Positions 26,974 through 35,830 of a stretch of 64,000 nucleotides of DNA are shown here, piece after piece; the first letter of the stretch is position 1, and every line of letters begins with the position of its first letter. The position numbers and the translations under genes were made by a program. Source of the stretch: Mycobacterium sp. D16R12 (lineage in GTDB: Bacteria > Actinomycetota > Actinomycetes > Mycobacteriales > Mycobacteriaceae). A model generated the notes under the pieces. The model searched no databases. It saw only the letters and a list, made by a program, of their open reading frames with translations, and was not told the DNA's origin. The stretch spans positions 29,351-93,350 of the forward strand of contig NZ_MAFC01000012.1 of NCBI RefSeq assembly GCF_002013465.1, read 5' to 3'.

Positions 26974-28650
26974 ATGGTGAGCCTGCGAACAGTTATGCCG
27001 AACTCGGGGCGACCCACACGCACGGCGGCAACGCCACGGCTAACCCGGCGTGATGACCAGATCTTTGGCGGATACCGCGCACTGGTGTCCGAAAAGGGCG
27101 CCTACTCCAAAGCATTCGATGAAATGTTCGACGCGGATGGCAACGTGCGTGGCCCCTACAAGGGGATCTACGCCGAGCTCGCGCCGACCGATGCCGCCGA
27201 CCTGGCGGCCCGTGCGGATGCGCTGGGCAGAGCGTTCGTCGATCAGGGAATCACCTTCTCGCTGTCGGGTCAGGAACGGCCGTTTCCGCTGGATCTGGTG
27301 CCGCGCGTGATCGCGGCGGCCGAATGGTCGCGGCTGGAGCGAGGTATCGCTCAGCGGGTCAAGGCGCTCGAGATGTACCTGGCCGATATCTACGGCGATC
27401 AGGAGATTCTGCGTGACGGGGTAATCCCTCGCGCCTTGATCACCTCCTGTGAGCACTTCCACCGCGAGGCGGCCGGGATCAACCCGCCCAACGGGGTGCG
27501 CATCCATGTCGCGGGTATCGACCTGGTGCGCGATGCGCAGGGCACCTTCCGGGTGCTCGAGGACAATCTGCGGTCCCCGTCCGGGGTGTCGTACGTGATG
27601 GAGAACCGCCGCACCATGGCGCGCGTCTTCCCGGACCTGTTCACCTCGCACCGGGTGCGCGCGGTGGACGACTACGCCTCGCATCTGTTGCGGGCCCTGC
27701 GTAAATCGGCGGCCACCAATGAGGCCGATCCCACCGTGGTGGTTCTCACACCCGGTGTCGCGAACTCCGCCTACTTCGAGCACTCACTGCTGGCCCGCCA
27801 GATGGGTGTGGAACTCGTCGAGGGACGCGACCTGTTCTGCCGCGACAACCAGGTCTACATGCGCACCACCGAGGGGGAGCGTCAGGTCGATGTCATCTAC
27901 CGCCGCATCGACGACACCTACCTGGACCCCATGCAGTTCCGCCCCGATTCGGTGCTCGGGGTCGCGGGGCTGCTGAACGCCGCCCGCGCCGGGAACGTTG
28001 TCATCTCCAGCGCGGTTGGCAATGGCGTGGGCGACGACAAACTCGTCTACACCTACGTGCCGACGATCATCGAGTACTACCTCGGTGAGAAACCGATCGT
28101 CGCGAACGTGGATACCTACCGATGTTGGCTCGACGACGAGCGCGAGGAAGTGCTTGACCGCATCGACGCGCTCGTCATCAAGCCGGTGGAGGGGTCCGGC
28201 GGGTACGGCATCGTGTTCGGGCCCGACGCCTCCGAGAAGGAACGCGCCGCGATCGCCAAGAAGATCAGAATGGATCCGCGTGGGTGGGTGGCCCAGCCCG
28301 TGGTCCAGTTGTCCACGGTGCCCACGAAAATCGGCGATCAACTGGTGCCTCGGCATGTGGATCTGCGCCCGTTCGCGGTCAACGACGGCGATGACGTGTG
28401 GGTGCTGCCCGGTGGTCTCACCCGGGTGGCGCTGCCGGAGGGCTCGCTGGTGGTGAACTCCAGCCAGGGTGGCGGGTCCAAGGACACCTGGGTGCTGGCC
28501 TCGCGGGCCTCTGTCGCCGAGCGCGAACTCTCGGGCGCCGAAGTTGTCCCCGAACTGCCGCAGGCGGCGGAGGTTGAACAGGGACCTGAGGCGGCTACCG
28601 CGGGTCTGCAGGTGCAACAACAACAGCAACAACAGCAGGTGATGTCCTAA
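26974..28650 (+). CDS. Circularly permuted ATP-grasp protein
   Basis: 558 residues. Circularly permuted ATP-grasp type 2 proteins are predicted peptide-bond-forming enzymes that occur with alpha-E and transglutaminase-like partners, as here. Signature segments: [37 protein letters not shown] and [14 protein letters not shown]. The C-terminus ends in eight consecutive Gln codons (about 28615-28638). ATG 26974 is chosen; GTG 26977 lies 7 nt after CAGCAT and could be a leaderless start. The stop overlaps the alpha-E ATG (TAATG). Matches Rv2411c. Substrate unknown. Confidence 0.9.
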   Translation: MVSLRTVMPNSGRPTRTAATPRLTRRDDQIFGGYRALVSEKGAYSKAFDEMFDADGNVRGPYKGIYAELAPTDAADLAARADALGRAFVDQGITFSLSGQERPFPLDLVPRVIAAAEWSRLERGIAQRVKALEMYLADIYGDQEILRDGVIPRALITSCEHFHREAAGINPPNGVRIHVAGIDLVRDAQGTFRVLEDNLRSPSGVSYVMENRRTMARVFPDLFTSHRVRAVDDYASHLLRALRKSAATNEADPTVVVLTPGVANSAYFEHSLLARQMGVELVEGRDLFCRDNQVYMRTTEGERQVDVIYRRIDDTYLDPMQFRPDSVLGVAGLLNAARAGNVVISSAVGNGVGDDKLVYTYVPTIIEYYLGEKPIVANVDTYRCWLDDEREEVLDRIDALVIKPVEGSGGYGIVFGPDASEKERAAIAKKIRMDPRGWVAQPVVQLSTVPTKIGDQLVPRHVDLRPFAVNDGDDVWVLPGGLTRVALPEGSLVVNSSQGGGSKDTWVLASRASVAERELSGAEVVPELPQAAEVEQGPEAATAGLQVQQQQQQQQVMS

Positions 28651-29627
28651 TGCTGGCGCGAAACGCGGAGTCGCTCTACTGGATCGGTCGGTATGTCGAG
28701 CGTGCAGATGACACCGCGCGCATCCTCGACGTCACGGTGCACCAGCTGCTCGAGGACGCCAGCGTCGACCCCGACCACGCCTCCCGCGTGCTGCTGCGCG
28801 TACTGGGCATCGACGCGCCGGACATCGTGCTCGATGTGTGGTCACTCACCGAACTTGTCGCGTTCAGCCGTGGCGTGCAGGGCGGGTCGATCGTCGACTC
28901 CATTTCTGAAGCGCGTGAGAATGCCCGCGGCGCACGCGAAGTGACTTCCACCGAGATGTGGGAGTGCCTCAACACCACCTACAACGCGCTCGCGGACCGG
29001 GAGCGCGCCGCCCGCAGACTCGGCCCCCACGAGTTCTTCACCTATGTGGAGGGGCGCGCCGCGCAATTCGCGGGACTCGCCGACTCCACGCTCAGCCGTG
29101 ACGACGGGTACCGATTCCTGGTGTTGGGCCGGTCCATCGAGCGGGTCGACATGACGGTGCGGCTGCTGCTTTCGCGCGTTGGCGACCGTGCGTCCTCGCC
29201 CGCCTGGGTGACCCTGTTGCGCAGCGCGGGCGCTCACGACACGTATCTGCGTACCTACCGCGGGGTGTTGGATGCCAGCCGGGTGGTCGAGTTCATGCTG
29301 CTGGACCGGCTGTTCCCGCGTTCGGTGTTCCACTCACTGCGTCAGGCCGAGCTGAGTCTGGAGGAACTGGATCACCAGCCGCATAGCCGGGTTGGCGCGC
29401 GTGCCGAGGCGCAGCGACTACTGGGGCGAGCCCGCAGTGAGTTGGAGTTCATGCGCCCGGGAGTGCTGCTGGAGGACCTGCCGACGCGCCTGGCCGGGCT
29501 GCAACAGACCTGCCGGGAATTGGGTGAGGCGGTGGCGCTGCAGTACTTCCACGCTGCGCCGTGGGTGGCGTGGAGCGATGCCGGTGGTCGCCACGATGTG
29601 GATCCCATTGAAGAAGGCGAGATCTGA
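28650..29627 (+). CDS. Alpha-E domain protein
   Basis: 325 residues, almost all helical. Begins [28 protein letters not shown], the characteristic alpha-E start. These proteins are always found with circularly permuted ATP-grasp and transglutaminase-like proteins and are thought to take part in making a peptide or peptide tag; the chemistry is not established. Overlaps the ATP-grasp stop by one base. A 9-codon mini-ORF lies between it and the transglutaminase gene. Matches Rv2410c. Confidence 0.9.
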   Translation: MLARNAESLYWIGRYVERADDTARILDVTVHQLLEDASVDPDHASRVLLRVLGIDAPDIVLDVWSLTELVAFSRGVQGGSIVDSISEARENARGAREVTSTEMWECLNTTYNALADRERAARRLGPHEFFTYVEGRAAQFAGLADSTLSRDDGYRFLVLGRSIERVDMTVRLLLSRVGDRASSPAWVTLLRSAGAHDTYLRTYRGVLDASRVVEFMLLDRLFPRSVFHSLRQAELSLEELDHQPHSRVGARAEAQRLLGRARSELEFMRPGVLLEDLPTRLAGLQQTCRELGEAVALQYFHAAPWVAWSDAGGRHDVDPIEEGEI

Positions 29628-29629
29628 CG

Positions 29630-29659
29630 ATGAGCCACTTGCGCGAAGAGGAGAAGTAG
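29630..29659 (+). CDS. Junction mini-ORF B (MSHLREEEK)
   Basis: A 9-codon ORF two bases after the alpha-E stop; its TAG directly abuts the ATG of the transglutaminase gene. The nucleotide core TTGCGCGAAGAGGAG resembles mini-ORF A (CTCGCGCGAAGAAGAG) although the frame and peptide differ, so the conserved part is the nucleic acid. Its first 16 bases also match the start of the 519-residue gene at 44246(-) except one base. Confidence 0.45.
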   Translation: MSHLREEEK

Positions 29660-30499
29660 ATGTGGCGCCTGCGAGTCGTCCACGCGACCGGTTACGCCTA
29701 CAAGACGCCGGTGACCGCCTCCTACAACGAGGCGCGGTTGACGCCGCGTAGTGACGGCCGCCAGAACGTCATCCTCAATCGGGTGGAGACGGTTCCGGCC
29801 ACCCGCTCGTATCGATATGTCGACTACTGGGGTACCGCCGTCACGACATTCGACCTGCACGCACCGCACACCGAGCTGGAGGTGACGGGTCTGTCGGTGG
29901 TGGAGACCGATGTCGCAGAAAGGCCTGAGGAATCCGTGGCTTGGGATGACATCCACGCCACGGCCGTCATCGACCGATTCGACGAGTACCTCTCGCCCAG
30001 TGCATACGTGCCGCACAGCAAGAAGGTGCAGTCGGTGGGCAAGAGGATCGCCAGGGATGCCACTCCCGCCGAGGCCATTGTGGCGGCATCGAAATGGGTG
30101 CACGCGGAGCTCGACTACGTGCCCGGAACCACCGGTGTGCATTCGTCGGCGCTGGATGCGCTGCGCGAAAGAAAAGGTGTGTGCCAGGACTACGCGCATC
30201 TGACGCTGGTTCTCCTGCGCAGCATGGGGATCCCGGCGCGGTATGTGTCGGGCTATCTGCACCCCAAAGGCGATGCCGAGGTGGGCGAGACGGTGGATGG
30301 ACAGAGTCACGCGTGGATCCAGGGATGGGCCGGCTCCTGGTGGGATTACGACCCCACCAACGACAGTGAGATCAACGAGCAGTACATCACCATTGGTGTC
30401 GGCCGGGACTACTCGGACGTGAGCCCTCTCAAGGGCATCTACTCCGGGGGCGGCTCGACCGATTTGGATGTCGTGGTCGAAGTCACACGACTCGCCTAA
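29660..30499 (+). CDS. Transglutaminase-like cysteine protease/ligase
   Basis: 279 residues. N-terminal beta-barrel domain (WRLRVVHATGYAYKTPVTASYNEARLTP) followed by the transglutaminase core with catalytic Cys in RKGVCQDYAHL (about residue 174), His in SHAWIQGWAG and Asp in DPTND. No signal peptide. Third member of the ATP-grasp/alpha-E/transglutaminase trio; it may cleave or transfer the peptide made by the ATP-grasp protein (inference). Matches Rv2409c. Confidence 0.9.
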   Translation: MWRLRVVHATGYAYKTPVTASYNEARLTPRSDGRQNVILNRVETVPATRSYRYVDYWGTAVTTFDLHAPHTELEVTGLSVVETDVAERPEESVAWDDIHATAVIDRFDEYLSPSAYVPHSKKVQSVGKRIARDATPAEAIVAASKWVHAELDYVPGTTGVHSSALDALRERKGVCQDYAHLTLVLLRSMGIPARYVSGYLHPKGDAEVGETVDGQSHAWIQGWAGSWWDYDPTNDSEINEQYITIGVGRDYSDVSPLKGIYSGGGSTDLDVVVEVTRLA

Positions 30500-30561
30500 A
30501 CACCGCAGAAAAGCCGGTTATTGCACAGGTGTCTGGCAAGAAGAGTAATAATGCGTAGACC

Positions 30562-31227
30562 ATGGTGACCAAACAAGCTACCGGGCTATACGGCGGACGA
30601 ACGGCAGACGAGCGCCGCGCGGAGCGGCGGCGACGCCTCCTTGAGGCGGGGCTCGAAGTGATGGCCAGCTCAGGCTGGGCAGCGACAACGGTTCGGGAGA
30701 TCTGTAAAACCGCCGGACTGAACACGCGCTACTTCTACGAGTGCTTCGACGGTCTCGACGAGCTGCTCGTCGCGGTTTTCGACTGGATCATCGAAGACAG
30801 CATCGCCACGGCAGGCTCGGCGATGGCCGCTGCCGACAAGGACTCACGCTCACAGGTGCATGCCGGTGTCGTGGGTGCAGTGACGGCACTGACTGCCGAC
30901 CCCCGGCGCGCCCGTGTGATTGCCACCGAGGCCATGGGAAGCCAGCGCCTCACGCGTCGTCGTATGCGGTTGACGCACTACATGGCGTTGATGCTCGGTG
31001 CCGCTCGCGCCGAGTTCGACCCGGATGCCGACCCGAACTACACCGCGGTTCAGGCCGAAGCCCTGGCCGCGGGTGTTGCCGGCACCGTATTGGCATGGCT
31101 CGACGGACGTCTGCGTCTGGAGCGTGAGGAACTGGCCGAGTACACCGCCCAGTTCATCGATCAGGCCATGTTCACGCCGTCGCCGGTGCGCAACTCCGTG
31201 GAACTGCGCAACTCGGTCGAACACTGA
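30562..31227 (+). CDS. TetR family transcriptional regulator
   Basis: 221 residues. The N-terminal helix-turn-helix is clear (RRRRLLEAGLEVMASSGWAATTVREICKTAGLNTRYFYECFDGLDELL, about 25-75). The C-terminal helical domain would bind an unknown ligand. TTGCAC (30521) and a TAATAAT stretch (30546-30552) upstream may form its promoter. It could control itself, the trio upstream or the PemK-like gene downstream on the other strand; no clear palindrome was seen. Confidence 0.85.
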   Translation: MVTKQATGLYGGRTADERRAERRRRLLEAGLEVMASSGWAATTVREICKTAGLNTRYFYECFDGLDELLVAVFDWIIEDSIATAGSAMAAADKDSRSQVHAGVVGAVTALTADPRRARVIATEAMGSQRLTRRRMRLTHYMALMLGAARAEFDPDADPNYTAVQAEALAAGVAGTVLAWLDGRLRLEREELAEYTAQFIDQAMFTPSPVRNSVELRNSVEH

Positions 31228-31247
31228 GGCTGCGCTGATCGATTCGA

Positions 31248-31835
31248 TCAGCTCCAGGAGAATCGCGCGCGCAGATGCGTCGCGACGACGGTGAATCGCT
31301 CCACGTCCAGAATGGCGCCCTCGCGCCGAATTCCCTCTTCGGGAACATCGAGCACCCGGTCGAGGCGCACCCAGCTGGGGCGTCCGTCGTAATCCCAGCT
31401 ACCACTGCCGAGCGCCACCCAATCCAGATCGCTCTCGTGGCGCTCCTGGCTCGACAGCATCAGGCCCAGCAGGACCGTCCCGTCTCGTCCCACGACGAGC
31501 ACCGGACGGTCCTTCCCCTGTGAGGGGTCATCCTCGTAGACCACCCAGGTCCACACGATCTCACCGGGATCGGCGCGACCGTCGAGGTCGGGTGTGTACT
31601 CGATGCGTCGGGCGCGATGGGCCGTAGGCACACTGCGATTGGTCACGGGGCGGCCCGGAATGGCGGTCTGCTGCTCGGTCTCTACGACACCGATCGCCTC
31701 TAACCCGCGCTGAAGTCCCCGCTGGACGAATTCCGACCCCTGTAGTTGCCGCAGCACCTTCGGGCCTTCGCGGAACACGATGGTTTCCGCGATCTTCCCG
31801 AGCCTCCGCCCGAGCGTCTGCCACTGTGACGCCAT
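31248..31835 (-). CDS. PemK/MazF-like domain protein
   Basis: 195 residues. An N-terminal helical extension (about 1-75) precedes a PemK/MazF-type barrel: GEIVWTWVVYEDDPSQGKDRPVLVVGRDGTVLLGLMLSSQ. Classical MazF toxins are about 110 residues with a small antitoxin gene just upstream; here there is no antitoxin, the protein is longer and the gene stands alone. A housekeeping rather than toxin role is likely. ATG 31835 lies 6 nt after TATGCT, so it is probably leaderless. Divergent from lepA. Confidence 0.75.
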   Translation of the reverse strand: MASQWQTLGRRLGKIAETIVFREGPKVLRQLQGSEFVQRGLQRGLEAIGVVETEQQTAIPGRPVTNRSVPTAHRARRIEYTPDLDGRADPGEIVWTWVVYEDDPSQGKDRPVLVVGRDGTVLLGLMLSSQERHESDLDWVALGSGSWDYDGRPSWVRLDRVLDVPEEGIRREGAILDVERFTVVATHLRARFSWS

Positions 31836-31841
31836 GCAGCG

Positions 31842-31847
31842 AGCATA
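31842..31847 (-). promoter_or_regulatory. -10 box for the PemK-like gene
   Basis: TATGCT on the minus strand followed by six bases and the ATG at 31835; no ribosome-binding site between, so leaderless. Confidence 0.6.
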
Positions 31848-31912
31848 CTGACCGGTAGCCCTGCGCGACGTGTGTGTCAGGAGCACGTCTGTCGGCATGG
31901 GAGCATGGTGCG

Positions 31913-33766
31913 GTGCCAAGTTTTGCCGACACGACGTTCACGGACCCGGCGCGTATCCGTAACTTCTGCATCATCGCCCACATCGACCACGGGAAGTCGA
32001 CGCTGGCCGACCGGATGCTGCAGCTGACCGGTGTGGTCGATGCGCGGTCCATGCGCGCCCAGTACCTGGATCGGATGGATATCGAACGCGAGCGCGGCAT
32101 CACCATCAAGGCGCAGAACGTGCGGCTGCCCTGGAAAATCAGCACGGCAGCCGATTCCGCCGAGTACGTGCTGCATCTCATCGACACCCCCGGGCACGTC
32201 GACTTCACTTACGAGGTCTCGCGCGCGCTGGAGGCCTGTGAGGGCGCGGTGCTGCTGGTCGACGCCGCGCAGGGCATCGAGGCGCAGACGCTGGCCAACT
32301 TGTACTTGGCGCTCGACAAAGATCTGACGATCATCCCGGTTCTCAACAAGATCGATTTGCCGGCCGCCGACCCCGACCGCTACGCGCAAGAGATCGCGCA
32401 CATCATCGGCTGCGAACCCTCCGATGTGCTTCGGGTATCGGGCAAGACCGGCGAGGGCGTCGAGGCGCTGCTCAACGAGGTGGTGCGGCTGATTCCTGCG
32501 CCGCAAGGTGATCCGGATGCCCCGGCGCGCGCGATGATCTTCGACTCGGTGTACGACATCTACCGCGGCGTCGTCACCTACGTCCGCGTGGTCGACGGCA
32601 AGATCACGCCGCGCGAGAAGATCGCGATGATGTCGACAGGCGCCACCCATGAACTATTGGAGGTGGGCATCGTCTCGCCGGACCCCAAACCCTCTGTGGG
32701 CCTTGGGGTCGGTGAGGTGGGCTACCTGATCACCGGCGTGAAGGATGTGCGCCAGTCGAAGGTCGGTGACACCGTCACCTCCGCGCGCAAGGGTGCGACC
32801 CAACCGCTCACCGGCTATCGCGAACCCCGGCCGATGGTGTACTCCGGGTTGTACCCGGTGGACGGGTCCGATTACCCGAATCTTCGCGAGGCGCTGGACA
32901 AGCTGCAGCTCAATGACGCCGCACTCACCTACGAGCCGGAGACGTCGGTGGCGCTGGGCTTCGGATTCCGTTGTGGCTTCCTGGGATTGCTGCACATGGA
33001 GATCACCCGTGAGCGGCTGGAACGCGAATTCAACCTCGACCTCATCTCGACTGCACCGAACGTGGTGTACCGGGTGGTCAAGGAAGACGGCACCGAAATG
33101 ATGGTGACCAACCCGTCCATCTGGCCGGAGGGCAAGATCCGGTCGGTGTTCGAGCCGGTGGTGAAAACCACTGTCATCGCGCCGAGCGAGTTCATCGGTT
33201 CGATCATGGAGCTGTGCCAGTCGCGGCGCGGCGAGCTCGGCGGTATGGACTACCTTTCGCCGGAGCGTGTCGAGCTGCGGTACACAATGCCGTTGGGCGA
33301 GATCATCTTTGACTTCTTCGACTCGCTGAAGTCGCGCACCCGCGGCTATGCCAGCCTGGACTATGAAGAGGCCGGCGAGCAGGAGGCCGAACTGGTGAAG
33401 GTCGACATCCTGCTCCAGGGTGAGGCGGTCGATGCGTTCAGTGCCATCGTGCACAAAGACGGCGCGTCGGCGTATGGCAACAAGATGACCGTCAAACTCA
33501 AGGAGCTCATCCCGCGCCAGCAGTTCGAGGTGCCGGTGCAGGCCGCCGTAGGCTCCAGAATCATTGCGCGCGAGAATATTCGGGCCATCCGCAAGGACGT
33601 GCTCTCCAAGTGCTACGGCGGCGACATCACCCGTAAGCGCAAGCTGCTGGAGAAGCAGAAGGAGGGCAAGAAGCGCATGAAGACCATCGGACGGGTCGAG
33701 GTGCCGCAGGAAGCCTTCGTGGCGGCGTTGTCCACCGAGTCCGCGGCGGACAAGCCCAAGAAGTAG
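31913..33766 (+). CDS. lepA: Elongation factor 4 (LepA)
   Basis: 617 residues. Ribosome-associated GTPase that affects initiation and can back-translocate stalled ribosomes. G domain: [28 protein letters not shown]. Translation-factor domains II, III and V follow, then the LepA-specific C-terminal domain ending [28 protein letters not shown] 31913 is chosen; GAGCAT six bases upstream could be a -10 box for leaderless initiation. Divergent from the PemK-like gene; convergent with the DUF899 gene. Confidence 0.95.
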   Translation: MPSFADTTFTDPARIRNFCIIAHIDHGKSTLADRMLQLTGVVDARSMRAQYLDRMDIERERGITIKAQNVRLPWKISTAADSAEYVLHLIDTPGHVDFTYEVSRALEACEGAVLLVDAAQGIEAQTLANLYLALDKDLTIIPVLNKIDLPAADPDRYAQEIAHIIGCEPSDVLRVSGKTGEGVEALLNEVVRLIPAPQGDPDAPARAMIFDSVYDIYRGVVTYVRVVDGKITPREKIAMMSTGATHELLEVGIVSPDPKPSVGLGVGEVGYLITGVKDVRQSKVGDTVTSARKGATQPLTGYREPRPMVYSGLYPVDGSDYPNLREALDKLQLNDAALTYEPETSVALGFGFRCGFLGLLHMEITRERLEREFNLDLISTAPNVVYRVVKEDGTEMMVTNPSIWPEGKIRSVFEPVVKTTVIAPSEFIGSIMELCQSRRGELGGMDYLSPERVELRYTMPLGEIIFDFFDSLKSRTRGYASLDYEEAGEQEAELVKVDILLQGEAVDAFSAIVHKDGASAYGNKMTVKLKELIPRQQFEVPVQAAVGSRIIARENIRAIRKDVLSKCYGGDITRKRKLLEKQKEGKKRMKTIGRVEVPQEAFVAALSTESAADKPKK

Positions 33767-33778
33767 CGGGGCTCAGGG

Positions 33779-34552
33779 TCAGTCTTCTTGGCAGCACTGA
33801 CTCGGCATTCCGACGATCGCCCCGCCCTGCGGCCAGCCGGCGGGCGAGTCCTCCCAGGGTTCCTGACGTCCATACGGCGTCAGGTCCAGGAACGGATACC
33901 CGACCGCGGAATGGTCCAGCCCGCGTGCGAAGGCCGAGTAGGTATGAAAAACCTCATCTTCGCGGCGCAGAAAGACGCTGGCGCCCGGCCAGTCCCCGCG
34001 CAGGTCCTCGTCGCTGAATCCGTCGGCGCGCAACTCTTCACGTGACGTGTAGTTGTACTCGACCGGAACACGTGACGGGTCGAGCGTCACATGAAAGTCG
34101 TAGCTGAAGTCGCCGTCGTCGGTGGAGTACCACGGGAACGTCCAGCCGTGCTCGTCGCGGTAACGCACGATGCTTGCGTACGGGGCCCGCGATACGCAGG
34201 CGAAGGTGACGCCCTTGTCGGTCAGCAGGGCGCGGTCCCGGTCGGTGAAGGTCATATCGGCGGCCCCGGTGCAGCTGGGGCAGCCGCGTTCGATGTCGTC
34301 GAGCCACATGAAGTGGTGGATGTAGAGGGTGTGTCGTCCCTCGAACATGTCGAGGAGTCGCACCTGTCCGTCGGGGCCCTCGAATACGTATTCCTTCTCG
34401 ATCTTCACCATGGGCAGCCGTCGACGTTCGGCGTTGACGGCATCGCGTAGATGCGTGGCCTCGCGCTCGCGGACCAGCAGTTGCTTGCGGGCCGTCAGCC
34501 ATTCCTCACGGGTGACGGCGGTGGGGTAGGCGGGTGAGCTAGTCATATCCAT
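33779..34552 (-). CDS. DUF899 thioredoxin-fold protein
   Basis: 257 residues. DUF899 members are thioredoxin-like; the sequence shows KEYVFEGPDGQVRLLDMFEGRHTLYIHHFMW and the CxxC RGCPSCTGAADMTF (about residue 93), with RDEHGWTFPWYSTDDGDFSYDF typical of the family. A disulfide or redox role is likely but no substrate is known. Start ATG 34552, with an in-frame ATG at 34546 as alternative. Convergent with lepA (12 nt apart) and divergent from the nitronate monooxygenase gene. Confidence 0.85.
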   Translation of the reverse strand: MDMTSSPAYPTAVTREEWLTARKQLLVREREATHLRDAVNAERRRLPMVKIEKEYVFEGPDGQVRLLDMFEGRHTLYIHHFMWLDDIERGCPSCTGAADMTFTDRDRALLTDKGVTFACVSRAPYASIVRYRDEHGWTFPWYSTDDGDFSYDFHVTLDPSRVPVEYNYTSREELRADGFSDEDLRGDWPGASVFLRREDEVFHTYSAFARGLDHSAVGYPFLDLTPYGRQEPWEDSPAGWPQGGAIVGMPSQCCQED

Positions 34553-34588
34553 ACCGACCCGCCCCGGCCGGGAAACTCATCGCGTCGA

Positions 34589-34594
34589 TACGCT
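34589..34594 (+). promoter_or_regulatory. -10 box for nitronate monooxygenase gene
   Basis: TACGCT followed by seven bases and ATG 34602; leaderless transcript likely. Confidence 0.6.
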
Positions 34595-34601
34595 GAGTCA
34601 C

Positions 34602-35612
34602 ATGAGTACCGTGCTTGCCGGGCTTCGTCTTCCCATTGTCGGTGCCCCGATGGCAGGCGGTATCACCGTGCCAGCCCTGGCGCGCGGCGTGAGTGCGGCA
34701 GGCGGGTTCGGCCTGCTGCCCGCGGGGTACCGCACCGTCGCGCAGTTGGATCAGGACCGCGCGGCGATGGGCGAGGAGCCCTTCGGCTTCAACGTTTTCG
34801 TCCCCACGCCCGACCAGGGTGCCGACCTGCGGGAGTATCTGGACAAGCTGAAGGTCTGGGCCGACAAATTCGAGGTCGCTCCCGGTGACCCGATCTGGCA
34901 TGACGATGCGTATGCCGACAAGATCGAGTATCTGGTCGCCAAGCCTGTCCCGGTGGTGTCGTTCACCTTTGGTGTGCCGTCCGCGCAGGATGCGCACCGG
35001 CTGCGCGCCGCCGGATCCGAGGTGTGGATCACGGTCACCAGTGCCACGGAGGCCACGATCGCCGAGGGGATAGGCGCCGACGCGCTGGTGGTGCAGGGCC
35101 CGGAGGCCGGCGGTCACCGCAGCAGTTTCGATGCCGGGGCCCCCGAGGAGCCGCTGGCGGACCTGATCGCGAATGTGCGCGCGGTCACCGCGTTACCGCT
35201 GGTTGCCGCGGGCGGAATCATGGACGGCGCCGATATTGCCCGGGTGCTCGCCGCCGGAGCCACGGCCGCACAGCTGGGCACCGCGCTGGTGGTGACCGAG
35301 GAGTCGGGAGCCAAGCAGGTCTACAAGGACGCTCTGCTGCAACCGGCCGAGACGGTGGTCACGCGGGTGTTCTCGGGCCGCCCGGCGCGGAGCATCTCCA
35401 ACGCATTCCAGCGGGATATGGAAGCGGTTGCCCCGGTGAGTTTCCCGGCGCTGAACTCGGCGACCAAGGAACTTCGGGCGAGCGGGGACCCGGACGTCAT
35501 GTCGTTGTGGGCGGGTACAGAACATCACCGTGCGCGGGCATTGCCGGTGGCGGAATTGATGTCCGTGTTGGCTGCCGAGCTGGGCTCGGCGGCCGGTGAG
35601 GTGACGGCATGA
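34602..35612 (+). CDS. Nitronate monooxygenase (2-nitropropane dioxygenase family)
   Basis: 336 residues. FMN-dependent TIM barrel. Motifs: LPIVGAPMAGGITVPALARGVSAAGGFG, VQGPEAGGHRSSF (with the conserved GGH), PLVAAGGIMDGADIARVLAAGA and GTALVVTEES. Oxidises alkyl nitronates such as propionate 3-nitronate; the natural substrate in mycobacteria is uncertain. ATG 34602 sits after a TACGCT -10 box. Its stop overlaps a small membrane-protein gene (ATGA). Confidence 0.88.
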   Translation: MSTVLAGLRLPIVGAPMAGGITVPALARGVSAAGGFGLLPAGYRTVAQLDQDRAAMGEEPFGFNVFVPTPDQGADLREYLDKLKVWADKFEVAPGDPIWHDDAYADKIEYLVAKPVPVVSFTFGVPSAQDAHRLRAAGSEVWITVTSATEATIAEGIGADALVVQGPEAGGHRSSFDAGAPEEPLADLIANVRAVTALPLVAAGGIMDGADIARVLAAGATAAQLGTALVVTEESGAKQVYKDALLQPAETVVTRVFSGRPARSISNAFQRDMEAVAPVSFPALNSATKELRASGDPDVMSLWAGTEHHRARALPVAELMSVLAAELGSAAGEVTA

Positions 35613-35791
35613 AACCGGCTTCTCTTATCTGGACCATGGTCATCGCCGCATGCGTGTTGATCGGCCTCGACCTGGTCATCTACCTGGCGGGGCCGCGAAG
35701 TGGAGGCTCCACCGGTGTCCTTGCGGCCCTTTTGGTATTCAATCTGCTGCTGTTCGGCGGTCTCGGTATCTACTTGCGCCGCCGACGCTAA
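35609..35791 (+). CDS. 60-residue two-helix membrane protein
   Basis: Two membrane segments (about 7-27, IWTMVIAACVLIGLDLVIYL, and about 36-55, GVLAALLVFNLLLFGGLGIY) joined by a Gly-rich loop, ending in LRRRR, which puts the C-terminus inside. The ATG overlaps the nitronate monooxygenase stop, so it is translated with it. No family recognised. Confidence 0.65.
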   Translation: MKPASLIWTMVIAACVLIGLDLVIYLAGPRSGGSTGVLAALLVFNLLLFGGLGIYLRRRR

Positions 35792-35818
35792 ATAACCGGC
35801 GCGTTCCCGGGTCGCACA

Positions 35819-35824
35819 TACGAT
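35819..35824 (+). promoter_or_regulatory. -10 box for trehalase gene
   Basis: TACGAT followed by six bases and ATG 35831; no ribosome-binding site, so leaderless. Confidence 0.6.
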
Positions 35825-35830
35825 GGTCCG

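Noticed and set aside
31248..31835. PemK/MazF-like gene as half of a toxin-antitoxin system
   Set aside because: No small antitoxin gene next to it, the protein is nearly twice MazF length with an N-terminal extension, and it has its own leaderless promoter.
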